Part shown: piece by piece, positions 1-11,000 of the stretch | How the letters are laid out: each line of letters begins with the position of its first letter | How positions within the stretch are numbered: the first letter of the stretch is position 1 | From: Chaetomium olivaceum | Taxonomy: Eukaryota; Ascomycota; Sordariomycetes; Sordariales; Chaetomiaceae | Length of the DNA: 64,000 nucleotides | Assembly (NCBI GenBank): GCA_039881045.1 | Contig: JAYWVB010000001.1 | Location: forward strand, 806,001 to 870,000 | Reading direction: 5' to 3' | The notes under the pieces: model-generated | Told to the model about the DNA's origin: nothing | The model's database searches: none | The model's input: only the letters and a program-made list of their open reading frames with translations | Made by a program: the position numbers and the translations under genes

Positions 1-41
1 TCCCGTTCTAATCTAGCTCGCCTTGCTAACATGCCATTTAG

Positions 42-1323
42 CACGGATGAGATCAAGCTTCACGGAGGCATCCACATCAACGGACGTCCCGCCGAGCTTG
101 TTCGCGTCAAGAAGAACGGCAAGATGATCTCGATGGCTACCGGTGAGCCCATTGACAAGATCGACGAGGAAGCCGATGGGACGGTGCGGTTCAAGCGCTC
201 CGCTAGCCAGGAGCTGGAGGATGAGGAGGAGATCATGCGCTCCATGGCCAGGCGCAAGAAGAATGCCAGCCCGGAGGAGCTTGCGCCCAAGAAGTGCCGC
301 GAGCCCGGCTGCAACAAGGAGTTCAAGCGCCCTTGTGATCTCACCAAGCACGAGAAGACTCACTCGCGCCCTTGGAAATGCCCGGTCCCCACCTGCAAGT
401 ACCACGAGTATGGGTGGCCGACCGAGAAGGAGATGGACCGTCACAACAACGACAAGCACTCGTCCAGCCCGCCTATGTACGAGTGCCTCTTCAAGCCGTG
501 CCCGTACAAATCGAAGCGCGAGTCCAACTGCAAGCAGCACATGGAGAAGGCTCATGGCTGGGTCTACGTCCGCACCAAGACCAACGGCAAGAAGGACTCA
601 AGCGTGAACGGCAACTCGGCTCACCCCACTCCACAGCTCCAGAACATTCCCACCCCGTCAAGTGAGCACAGCATGGGAGTCGCTACCCCGCCAGACACTT
701 GGGGCCCGGTTTACGGGGGCAGCAACCTCGACTTCCCGGCTTACATGCCTAATGATGCGGACTTCGGCATGATCCCTCAGGAGCTCTCCCTTGATTACTC
801 CCCCGTTGACAACGCAACCCCTTCGACGGATTCGGGAATGGACCACAGCTCGGCTTACCAAGACATTGGAACCGATTTCTCCCTGTATGACGACATTTAC
901 AACGCTCGTGTGCAGCTGCCCACTCCTCCCCCGCTTCTCACCAACGCGTACCCCAAGGAGGTGGCCCACCAGTTTATGTCATACACCGCAGCCGAGCTCT
1001 GCCAGCCCCAGCCTGCGCAGCTCTCGCCTATTGGCCAAGGGAACACCATGCTCTACACTCCCAACTCGCTTGCCGAGGTGGACGAGGGCTTTGATGACCG
1101 CAACGAGTTTGCCGCCATTGCCAATGCCGTTAACGGTGGCGACTTCATCTTGTTCCCCAACGGTGGAGTCTCGAAGCCCATGTTCAATGAATCGCTTTTC
1201 GCGACCACGGATCTCCCGGGCATGACTGCGAACCACGGTCAGCCGTCGTCTCAGGACCTGCTCAACGCTTTCAACGTTGACTGGCCGCCACACGACCTCA
1301 ACGCCTACTACCCCCAGTACTAG
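42..1323 (+). CDS. C2H2 zinc-finger transcription factor, 5' end outside window
   Basis: Likely nuclear DNA-binding regulator. Three C2H2-type fingers lie at about residues 85-180 of the visible protein: the first has Cys-x4-Cys with a His pair, and the second and third have the fungal spacing with Cys-x4-Cys and His-x4-His. A basic stretch before the fingers (RRKK) could be a nuclear signal. The remaining ~250 residues are Ser/Pro/Thr/Asn-rich and acidic in patches, as in activation regions. There is an ATG at 31, but a CTAAC branch-point-like sequence at 26-30 followed by TTTAG at 37-41 looks like an intron end. I therefore prefer an exon starting at 42 with earlier exons upstream of the window. 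The stop is TAG at 1321-1323. No specific orthologue name is recognised. Confidence 0.8.
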
Positions 1324-3088
1324 GCTGGCTAGGCTAAAATACAAGTTCATTAGCAGGTCTCAGGACTGCTAATGAATCAGTCCTAGTTGCACACTGCGCT
1401 AGGACTTGTCTGTTTCCGGTGGAGGCGGGGCTGGAATTTTGTCATGATTAACGAAGCAAGCGGGGGTGTTAGGGAACGATTTGGAGAGATGGGTAGCGCG
1501 GCGGCGTGGCGAACACACCGTCCGACCGTCTTTATGTGTATTTCAAATGTTGATTTTGTGTTTTTATCTCGGTTGCTTCTCGCTTTACATAGGTATTCAG
1601 CGGTTTCCAAGCGGACGGAATGGGTTGGATTGTTTCCAGAGCTTAGCTGGGAGACACGTAATCTGGTCTCGAGTGTTAGGTAGAATTCCTCTCAACAATG
1701 ATGGCCATTCATTCATACATCCAAGTCTCATTCCCCCGTTTCCAATTTGTGACTTTTGTCCTTCATCTCTCACGACCATCCCTCCCACCTTTCTTTGCTC
1801 CGAGTCGGTGGATGCTCTTGTCGGAGGAATGCGGCCCGTGCGCAACTGTGGGTCCACACTCGGCTGGGAGCTCGCTCGACCAGCATTTTTAGCAAAAGCG
1901 GGTTTTCGCGGTATCCTCAAACTTTTTCATCGTTTTCCTCTCCATCCAAACGGACAACGACGCGACGTGTCTGCAATCCACAAAAGGGGCCGGCGGCGGG
2001 CTGCCAGCTTTCCGGCAGCCCATTCTAATCGAGAACATGTCCAATTGACCTCGATGAACGAATGAAGGGGCGCACTTTGCAGCACCGCATCCACGTCCGC
2101 CTCCGGCCCCCCTCGAGCTCTCCCCGCGCACGGTACGTACGCCTGGCCCAACCGCCTCTTTTCTCGTCGTCCTCCTTTTCTACCATCTCTGCCACCGGTT
2201 TTCAATCTGGAAAACCGGGAACGGGGAGAGTGCAATTCCCAAATCAAAACGAGAAAGAAAAAAAAGGAAGAAAAAAACAAAGCCCACACCATGATGATCT
2301 ACGCAACGCCGGTTGCAACCCTTTATAACTTTATTAGGAAGAGCCGTCTGAACCTCCCCGGGGCTGGGCTTTACCTCCCGCTCCCTCGGCTGGCCGACTG
2401 TCTGCTTCTCTTCCTTCTCCTGTGCCTTGCCCGCTTTCTCCATTTCTGGAGGGAAACGCCTGCACCGTCATGTGCTGGCGGGGCTGGGGCCTGGAGGGGG
2501 GGAGAGGTGGGCTTTTGGACGGTGGGGTTGGTGGTGCTTAAAACCTGGGTTTCTGAAGGGCTTTGTTTTTTCTTGTTTGTGTTTTATGGTGTTGTCGTTG
2601 TTGGATCGGGGACCAGTTGAGGCAAGTTGCTGACTTGTTTTCCAAAGTGTCTGCTCTAGGTTTGATACCACGAGACGAACCGATCAATTTGTGGGCGAGG
2701 TCGAGGGGAAATACAAGGTAGGTTTGGGTTCGGCGTGGGAGCGTCAGTCTCGTGTGTTGGGGACGTCGCAGAAGTGCGGATATTCTATTCCAGTGGCTAC
2801 GTCTTCTATAACGTTAGGACAGGTCACTCGAGAGGGAATTATCGACCTTTAGTACAGGCAAATAAACAATTATTTATTCAGAATCCAAACTCGACGGGAG
2901 TGTGTTGGTCTCATTGTCTATCATAGATGTATCATTTCTGTGGCTTGCGGGCTCCCGTAACTCCCTTAACTTGCTACCCAGGACATGGTAAAAACAGGAC
3001 TGGCTACAACTTGTTGATTTTTCACCCATCCCTCGAAATCTTACACTCTCCGTTGCTACAAAATAGACTCGTCCATATCTGCGATCAC
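1324..3088. other. Intergenic region between convergent C2H2 factor and PMT4
   Basis: The short open frames here look random. A minus-strand AATAAA-like element (TTTATT on the plus strand near 2870) may be the polyadenylation signal of PMT4. No RNA gene or repeat is recognised. Confidence 0.5.
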
Positions 3089-5534
3089 CTATTTCGCAAA
3101 GTGCAGGTCGTAGCCCAGCCACTTCCTCCTGATGACCTGGTCGACCGACAGGCCCGGGAAGCCATAGGTCAGGGGCAGGAAGAAGTACCAGCTGGCGGCG
3201 ACGACAACAAGGATGACGATCGTGGCAATCCACGAAGGCAGCATGCTCTGGCCGGCGAACCGCTCGCGCGCAGTCAGGTGGTGCTTGCGGGCGCCCGTGC
3301 TCTTGCCAGCCTTGGCGGCCTGGTAAGCCACCTCGTGCTCGACAGAGTCCTGGCTAAAGACGAATTCGACTATGGCACCCGTGACGAGCGCCGAGGCCAA
3401 GTGGGCAGGGAGGTAGTGGTGCAAGAACAGCTGGCGGCCCATGACGTAGAAGGGGAAGTAGTGGGTGGCCCAGGCGAGGAAGAAGAAGCCAGTTGAGTTG
3501 TACAAGCGGGAGCGCGAGCCTGGGCAGAGTTAGTGGACTATCGGCTAGAGGGAGTTTGCTTTCTTCTTTAACTTACGGTGATCCAGGGCGTCAATGCCGC
3601 GACGCAGCGAGAACTGATCGGCTAGAACGATACCGGCATAGATAGCCAGCACACTGCTGGCAATCCACCAACCGATAGGGTTGCCGAGAAAATAAATCTG
3701 CTGGCGGGTCTCGTTCTGAGTCCAGAAGCTGACACCGCGGAGCAGGAACGGCCATTGGAAGGGCAGCGACGCATAGGGGTGGCTGGCGGTCAACTGGTTG
3801 TTGTGCCAGAACATGGACCGCTGCAGTTCGAACCACTTCCGCAGGAAGGGGAGAGACTTGACCTTCTTCTCCACCTTCTCGCGGCGCTTGTCGTCGGCGG
3901 GAACGGACGGGATGTCATCGACGAGCCAAACGTTGGAGCTCGGAGCAATCTGCTTGTTTCCGTTGATCTCCTGTTGCTTGTGTCCCCACTCCGGGAGCGG
4001 CGTGGTGTGAGTCCACATGGCCACTTTGCTGGGGTTGTGGATGAGCTTGAAGTGGCTGGAAATGCTCTTGAACTCCTGGTTAGGCTTGCCGTGCTCGATC
4101 CGGATCTCAAACAGAGTGTCGGCGGCGCGGTCGCCGTAGGCGTCTGCAAGCGAGACGGTAGTGAACTCCTGGTTGGTGGGGTAGTACGGAGAGGCGACGT
4201 CGTGGGACAGCAGAATGGTGTCAGTCACCAGGTGACGAAGCCTGACGAGGTCGTGGTTCTTCACATGGCGGCCCAGCTTCTGGTCATCGGCACCGGCAGG
4301 GAGAACCTGCCAGTGGTTGTTGGTGTCGTTGAAAGGGTAGCCCGTCACCTGCTGGCCCTGGCTGGAGACGCGGCCGTCGTCGTACCTGAGGGGGTAGCGG
4401 TCCGGGTGGCTGTGGAGGTAAGCCTTGGTCTCCTTGTGCTTGAGGGTGATGGTGTCGTAGAAAGTTAATGGTGACCGAGTTTTGGAGCATGACATTATTG
4501 CTGAGCGTCTCCTGGAATTCAGGGTCATGAAATCATCACCGGGCCCGGAGCGCGTGAGGATGGAGAAGTGGACCTGGAACCAGAAGAGGTAGAAGAGGAA
4601 GGGCATGATGATCAGGCCAAAGGCACGGGCAGCGAAATGCTTGCCAAAGTCCGGCAGGCTCAGAGCACCTCCAGGTCTCCTGATATCCAGCAAGTCCCAG
4701 AGGTCGATGACGACAGCAGAGCCGATGGTGATGAAGGCGAACAGGCCGACGTATTTGGTGGAGATATCGCACGACAGGGCGAAGCCGGTCAGGATCAGCC
4801 ACTTCCACCACTTCCTCGAGAAGGCTTCGTGGCGCAACTTGTAGAACTTGATGTAGCAGAGCAAGCTGCAGGCCATGGCGAAGACGAGGGTGGCATCGAG
4901 CAGGATCAGGCGCGTCTGGCCAATGTGGGCGTTGTCAAGGAGAACCAAGCCAGCAGCAACAATGCAGGCTGGGAGGCTGTACCCGGACTCCCACATGATC
5001 AGGTAGGTGACGGAGACGGTCAGGGCGCCGAGGATGGCGGGCAGAGAGCGGAAGGCGACGTAGGGGACCTTGTTCACGATGTAGGAGTCGCCGATGTTCT
5101 CGAAGTGGAAGTGGCCATCGTAGCCCACGAGCCAGCCCATAAAGGCGAAGAGGAGCTTGCCGAACGGAGGGTGCACATCGAAGAAATAGGTTTTCTCGAG
5201 GTAGTACGAGGCGAACTGTGACAGGCAAACGTTAGTGGAAGTGACAATGACACAGTCGGGGGGCGAGCGTGTGCACCTTGCCGAAGTGAACTTCATCGAA
5301 GACAACCTCGTTCGGATGGCTGATGCCCCAGAACCGAGTGAGGAAGGCCAACGCTGTAATGATAACAAAGACGGCCTTGAAGTCGAGCTCGGAGCCTTTG
5401 GCGGACTTGGCGGTGGCCGCTTTCACGAGCTTATCAAGCTCGACGTCCGAAGTGACTCCATCCTTAGTTTTCTTGGTCGAGGCGCCCACGTTGCGCTGGC
5501 GCAGAGTGGCTTGCGGCGTCGGGGACGAGGCCAT
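3089..5534 (-). CDS. PMT4: Protein O-mannosyltransferase, PMT4 family
   Basis: ER membrane enzyme that transfers mannose from dolichyl-phosphate mannose to Ser/Thr of secretory proteins. The model has three exons, 5277..5534, 3577..5215 and 3089..3520, with introns of 61 and 56 bp that have GTGCAC/CAG and GTAAGT/CAG ends. The start ATG at 5534 precedes an SPTPQ-rich cytosolic tail. The FDEVHFGK loop 1 motif with its acidic residues is intact, followed by many membrane segments and the MIR region, which includes the PMT4-typical YPLRYDDGR and QGQQVTGYP motifs. The protein is about 775 aa, normal for the family. Within exon 2 about 18-20 residues between GDDFMTL and FYDTITLKHK are out of frame: one base appears missing near 4518 and one extra near 4461, so the pair compensates and the rest of the protein is in frame. 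The gene is head-to-head with the RidA gene. Confidence 0.9.
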
Positions 5535-6312
5535 GGCGGGTGGACTATGAAGAAGGATATTTGTCAGTCTACTTGTCTCGTCCCGAGAGCTCCGGGCAAA
5601 CACCCCAGGGACATTGGAGTCGCCAACTCGAAGACAACGCCTTTCTTCGCTTCTAAACAAAGCGCAACAGGACAACAGGACACGATGGACATACCTCGCC
5701 AATCACAAGACACGATTGACACCCCAATCGGTATATCAATAAGAAAACCGCCCGGAAATGGAAAGCAGATACGAAAGAAAGATTAAAGACAGTCGAGAAG
5801 ATGAAGAATGGATGGGGCAAGGATATGCGCGAAGAAACGAAGAGTTGGGGATGGTATATTAATAAATTGCGTACCCCCTTTAAGCCTCCTGATGGCAGGG
5901 CTGATGGATGGAACCGTTCAGCTGTGGCCACTCCACCAGAACTCGCGATTTTTCTGGACACCTGGCGCAACCTTGGTGAGACTCGACCTGAATTGAGACC
6001 CCGGTCCGCCAAGACTGGAAGTGGTCCAAGCTCCTGCGAGCTGCACCTCAGACCCTCAGGGTCCCTCATGCCCCTTTCAAGTTCCTTCCATGAGAGTCTT
6101 TCGGTTGCAAGGAATACCTGACTTCGTATGTTGCGCTTACTGTACATACAAAACACCCGGCATTACCGGGCCCGGCCCGGACTGCGGGGTTTGAACCGCC
6201 TCTAGCCCCTCCTTGTCGTGGTCCGAAGAACGGAGCGGGACGGAGGCCTAAGCAAGCCTGTGCCCAATACCGCGTAGGTCGTAGAGCGATTGCCCCGCCA
6301 TTGACTTCTGCT
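5535..6312. promoter_or_regulatory. Divergent promoter region, PMT4 / RidA
   Basis: About 780 bp between the PMT4 start on the minus strand and the RidA start on the plus strand. It must hold both 5' UTRs and promoters. No clear TATA box or recognisable operator is seen; this is inferred from gene orientation only. Confidence 0.4.
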
Positions 6313-6984
6313 ATGTTTTCTGTTGCCCCAAGACGAGCTTTCCCAATCCTCTTCCGAGCAGCTTTGAGTAAAACACCACAACTTCGCATTCGACTAAGAT
6401 CGCACCCTCTGCACACCATGTCTGCCACTCCCGTCTTCACCCAGAACGCAGCTCCGCGTAGGTTTTCACTACTGGCTCTCCAATCACGGCGACAGCGGAA
6501 ATGCTGACCTAAGTCCTGATGTATAGCTGCCGGCCCTTACGTATGTTCCTAAGCACTCGACTGCCATGGATACTGAATCCAGACTCTGACCGACCCCCAG
6601 TCCCAGGCCATCAAGACCCCCACTACCATCTACTGCTCGGGCCAGATTCCTTGCGATGCCGAGGGCAACCTAGTTGAGGGCACCATCCAGGAGAAGACGG
6701 CGGCTTGCATTGCCAACCTCAAGGCCGTCCTCGAGGAGGCCGGCTCGTCCATTGAGAAGGTGGTCAAGGTCAATGCTTTCCTGACGGACATGGCCAACTT
6801 CGCTGTGAGCACCTGACTATCTTGGGACCCCAATAACACACGAATGGTTGACTAAAGCTTCCTGCAGGCCATGAACGAGGAGTACGCCAAGTGGTTCGTC
6901 CACAAGCCCGCCCGCAGCTGCGTCGCCGTGAAGCAGCTGCCCAAGGGTGTGGACGTCGAGATCGAGTGCATCGCGCTGCCTTGA
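6313..6984 (+). CDS. RidA/YjgF/UK114 family reactive-intermediate deaminase (Mmf1/Hmf1-like)
   Basis: RidA proteins hydrolyse reactive enamine/imine intermediates formed by PLP enzymes. The fungal paralogues act in mitochondria (Mmf1) or cytosol (Hmf1). Four exons fit: 6313..6457, a 14-nt microexon 6527..6540, 6601..6804 and 6868..6984. Joining them gives the family motif PAGPYSQAI, then CSGQIP, the helix NLKAVLEEAG, and the C-terminal ARSCVAVKQLP with the conserved Arg and the final VEIECIAL. From the ATG at 6313 the protein has a 35-residue Arg-rich, acid-poor, amphipathic leader typical of mitochondrial targeting (159 aa). A second in-frame ATG at 6418 (MSATPVF) gives a 124-aa leaderless form. 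All splice sites are GT-AG. Confidence 0.92.
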
Positions 6985-7822
6985 GTAAAGGGTTCTACTT
7001 GTTTTCAAAAGCTATAGAACGAGCGATGAATTAAAAAGTCCATTGTTGTTACAAAACCGTTGAATCCTTCGTGATGCTTCTGGAGATCGACAAATGGTGG
7101 GGCAACCAAACGGTAATGACGAAATGCACCGAGCTATGAAGCCCCTCCTATCCGGAACGTCTCAACCGCCGCATCCAAGACAAAGATCTACATAATTTTT
7201 AATTCTCAAGGCACCCGAGGCCGATTGGCCTGCCGGGCCACCTAGCTGCTAAGCCCTTGGTGTCAGACCTAAGCTCGCAAATGCCCTCGTTTCAGTATTG
7301 ATATTGGTTGATGGCGGACCGAAGGATTACGTTACATTCACGCCGTTATTGGCTTACAAGAGACACAGCCAAGCTCAGTCATTGACAACAGCCGCGTCAC
7401 TCATCATTTTGGGCCAGCGCACTGGTTTTCTTTTATACCCAACATTCAGTATATTTGAGTAGCCCCGTGGCGGGCGATGAGTTCGCTCTCTGCTCGCCTG
7501 TCCTCTTCTGATTCCAAGATATTGATTGAAGCGGAACATATTTCGAAACCATGTCGGCGCCGCCAGTCCCCGTGAGCGCAAACCGGGGAGATGCCCCGCG
7601 CCCCCGAGAGCCATCGACCCTTTATAAAGTATGCGCTTTCCCTTTCCCTTCCACTCTCCAACGCAACAACACCCTCTCCTGTTTCCAGTCTCAGTCTTCA
7701 CTCACCCCCCTCCCCCCAAACAATCTTCACCACTTACCACCTCACCCGTTACCCCTTACCAACCAACCCCCCCTTTCCCCTTGACTAAACTACAATACTA
7801 ACCCCCCCCGCCCAAGCTGATA
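6985..7822. promoter_or_regulatory. Intergenic region with TATA-like element upstream of the 7823 gene
   Basis: No gene seen. A TATAAA sequence at 7623-7628 is followed by a long C/T-rich tract (about 7635-7820), the usual fungal promoter and leader composition, leading into the ATG at 7823. Confidence 0.45.
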
Positions 7823-8332
7823 ATGACCCCCCTCATATTCACCACCTTCCTCATCTCCCTCGCTCTCGTCGACCTGCGCCACTCGGCCCTGCGCGCCCAC
7901 TACCACGCCGACCCCAACCCCAACCCCACGGACTCTAACCCCAACGCCAGCAGCAGCAGCAACACACCACCAACCCGCCGCCGCCGACTCCCGCCCTGGC
8001 TGCACCGCATCGTCTACCGCTACCAGCCCTACCGCTACGGCACGTCTGTCGATGCCGGCAGGCCTGCGAGCCCGGGGGAGAGTCCTGGTACCCCGGGAAG
8101 TCCGGGAAGTCTGGGGCCTACCACGCCCACGCCCTCCGGCAGGGACGGGGATGCGGCGGAGTACTATCACAGCAAGCAGCGGGAGCTGATGCGGATGGAG
8201 GCGGAGGAGGCGTTCGAGATGCGTGGGGTGGTGGTGGTGGGGCTGGGGTTGGTGAGTGTGCTGGTGGGATGGGTGGCTTGGAGGGTGGGTTGGTGGGTGG
8301 TCGGGGTTGTTGGAGGGTTTTTGGAGTTTTAA
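7823..8332 (+). CDS. Small predicted membrane protein, unknown function
   Basis: Unspliced 169-aa open frame. The N-terminal 15-20 residues are hydrophobic (signal anchor or signal peptide). The middle is low complexity: Asn/Pro/Ser repeats, a basic RRRR patch with an aromatic segment (YRYQPYRY), and a Gly/Pro/Ser stretch. A short acidic helix precedes a C-terminal hydrophobic segment of about 30 residues rich in Val, Gly and Trp. TATA-like and pyrimidine-rich elements upstream support a real gene. No family is recognised. It could be an ER or organelle membrane adaptor, but this is speculative. Confidence 0.6.
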   Translation: MTPLIFTTFLISLALVDLRHSALRAHYHADPNPNPTDSNPNASSSSNTPPTRRRRLPPWLHRIVYRYQPYRYGTSVDAGRPASPGESPGTPGSPGSLGPTTPTPSGRDGDAAEYYHSKQRELMRMEAEEAFEMRGVVVVGLGLVSVLVGWVAWRVGWWVVGVVGGFLEF

Positions 8333-8592
8333 GTGTAGTGTTGAGGGCGAGGTAGGGGGTAAGGAGTGTGGTTTACTGGCGTTGAGTAGTGGTTGAGTGA
8401 GTGCTGGAGTGGTTGGGGGTTGGTTCTTTTAAATAAGTGTGAGGTGGTGGTGGAGGAGGGTGATTTACTGGCGTTGGTGGGTGGGGAGTCTGGGGATATG
8501 GATGCCGAGGTCGGTTGTATCTATGTCTGGCGGTAGTTTATGGCTTGGAAATGAATTTGATGTTCTTGATAGTAATCCGTATATTAAACATT

Positions 8593-9714
8593 CTACTCAA
8601 GCTCATCCTCTCGGCGCCAAACATAGCTCAACTCCATAAACCCGTTACCAAACCCCTCAAACCAAGCTTCACCGGCCTCCTTAAACCCCTCCCTCTCATA
8701 CAACCTCCTAGCAGCCGTCAAACAACGCTGCGTCGTCAAGCGGCACTCGCGAAACCCAGTCTCCCTGACAAACCGCATAGCCGCCGCAAAAAGCTGCTTT
8801 CCCACCCCCAAACCCCTCGTTGACTCGTCCACAATAAAGGCCCGAACCTTCGCCACGCCGTCTTCCCCAGGGTAAGCCTCGCCGTCGATATACACCACCC
8901 CCACTACGCGCTCCAGTGGCGGTGCCCCCGGCTGCTGGCCCGGCGTCGTCATAACAGCCGACCACACCTGGTTCCCCGGCCAGTCCAGCCGATCCAGTAA
9001 ACCCCCCAGGACGGTAGACAGCACAGACTCGAACTTGCGGCCCCACCCCTCCCTGGGGGTAGTAAAAGTCCAGGTGCATCTCGAGGGTGCGGGCGAGAAT
9101 ACCCGGGCGGTAGCCAGCCACGATAGAGACAGTCGGGGGTTGAGATGGACATGGCTGAGGCGGCTCGGGGGTCGCTGTTGGTGTGATGTCCGGGGTGATG
9201 TCGGCCTGGCTAGGCCGAGACCGCTGCAAGGCGTCTGCGTAGGCTTGGAAAGCGGCCGTGATGTTTGCGCCGGCGCCGGGAGGAGCTGCAGCCAGTGCTT
9301 TGGTGACCTGGTCCTGGGCGTGGGCGTTGATCTCGGCGAGGGCGCTTACACCGGTTGTGGTGAGTGTGTAAGTCTCCCCCTGGCCGGCAGTGACTTGACC
9401 GTCTAGGTTGGTTGAGTTTAGTTCCCGTTTGACGATGCCCCTTGAGATAAGCTCGATCAGGGTGCGGGAGAGCTGGGCTGGCGAGACCTTGAGCTCGGTA
9501 CAGAGCTCGGAGAAACAACGCCGTCCATAGTCGCCAATCTCGATCATGCAGTGCACGGCAGCGGGTGAGAGCGGAAAAGGGATGGGTGTTGGTCGAAGAA
9601 AACCCCATTCCCGAACCAGTTTCCGCGACGCCTCTCGAAGGGACAGGACCGGGTCGTCGCCGAGGGGCCGAGGCCCCGGGAATGGTGCGGAGAAAGGTGA
9701 AAGGGAGGTGGCCA
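8593..9714 (-). CDS. MarR-type winged-helix / GNAT N-acetyltransferase fusion, frame broken once
   Basis: Residues 1 to about 150 form a MarR-like winged helix (SFSELCTEL-like helix 2 region, SPAQLSRTLIELISRGIV recognition region, then a beta wing). A Pro-rich linker follows, then a C-terminal GNAT domain with VGVVYIDGEAYPG, the acetyl-CoA loop motif RGLGVGKQLF, and AARRLYEREGFKE. Such MarR-GNAT fusions are well known in bacteria and scattered in fungi; the substrate is unknown. The ATG at 9714 is used because the upstream frame has only a TTG. The frame changes at a run of five G (plus strand 9055-9059), where one base seems extra: the part before ends HLDFYYP and the part after begins REGWGRKF. 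No intron fits. It is either a sequence error or a recent inactivation. The gene is divergent from the P450. Confidence 0.75.
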
Positions 9715-11000
9715 TGATTTGGTGGTATACTCTAAGGTACTCGTCAATCAAACCTTTTTGGGTTGCTATGTAAGTGTGAGGACAAGTAGTACTGGTGTTG
9801 CTTGTTTCAGTACGGGCATATCTTGCCTCCTTCTTTCCTGCTTGGAAGGTTTGACTTTCACGCCCTATCCGTGACTGTCAACGAACGACGGTTGCATCCG
9901 ATTTCGGAAACATCTTGGCGGCGCCCTTACAATGACCAGTTAGGCCTGAAGTTAGGTCGGTAGTTACTTGTATGTTTAGCTACAAGTATGTACAGGACTA
10001 CCAGTTTTCCTTCTGACTCTTATTGGAGGCGTATTGTGTCTGGTTCTGGGGCTCGGAACCTTTTCAACATCGATTATTGTTTCTAATAGCCTACATGCCT
10101 ACATAGTTTTTCTATTTATGCCTAAATGTCCCAGTATCGAAGCTGCCCGCCTTGTAACCGGAAAGTCAAGGCATTATCATCTCGACTTTAACGTTCTTCA
10201 ATAGGGAAGGAACAACAACCCCAACCCTCCACCGGCAGCAGCAGCCAGTTCGTCGCTATTTCGGCCCCTGCCATTTCGATTAACAGATCCCATCATCCCC
10301 ATACTTTACGATTCGCAACACCAACATCAAGACATGGCGGTAAAGCAAAAGCTTGCACTAGTTGGAGTGGCTACCACTCGAGTAACAGAATCGGTTGGCG
10401 AGCACATGGCCCCCAATTTACCGACAAAGTCGTCGCACAGCAGCCACAATTCACCCAACAACACAAATTCCGGTCTTGCCGAACAGCTCGCTATTGCTGT
10501 TGTTCCAGACGAAAGTTCCGAGGAGCAATGATTCAACCGACCCACGAGGACAGCCCGCTTATTGGGCGAGAGCACGACGGAGCAGTGACAAGAATTGCTC
10601 CGTGTCCTGCTTCGCAAATGCAACATCACCATGTTGAGAGGACCGGGGTGGTTCATTAGCAGTGCGAGCCCCGATTTCGAGTGGGTCTGGAAGCGTATCT
10701 CCATCGAGCTGCGCTGAAGGAACCGGGAACCGGGGCAGCAATTCAGTTGCCTGGACCACAACTTAAAGTCTCGATCACTCGACACTTTCTCGGATGAATT
10801 AAGCCCGTGTCTTCTCTCCGTTACTTCAGACTTTCGGAGGCTTTTTGCCGCGAGTAGTCCACATTGACGTAAGATGAGTGCAGGCTAACAGAGCGCCAAC
10901 TGAATTCAGCTTCACTCTCATATATAGCTTGAGTGGTGTGTCCGCACTGCCTCCATCTTTGGTGATTTGTTATTATATCTCAACAACCTATCTGCCCATC
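9715..11000. promoter_or_regulatory. Divergent intergenic region, MarR-GNAT / P450
   Basis: About 1.3 kb with only random short frames. A TATA-like element (CATATATAGC, about 10919-10927) lies some 75 bp upstream of the P450 start. A MarR-fusion gene facing a P450 could suggest regulation of one by the other, but no inverted-repeat operator was recognised. Confidence 0.4.

Noticed and set aside
4568..5221. Long plus-strand open frame opposite PMT4
   Set aside because: Antisense shadow of a conserved membrane protein; composition (Glu/Gly/Val-rich) is what GC-rich antisense frames give.
6160..6235. tRNA-like T-arm (GGTTTGAACC) in a GC-rich stretch upstream of the RidA gene
   Set aside because: No matching D-arm, anticodon arm or 7-bp acceptor stem could be formed on either strand.
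10327..10785. Overlapping short frames between the MarR-GNAT and P450 genes
   Set aside because: No domain, no supporting splice sites, low-complexity residues; treated as promoter DNA.
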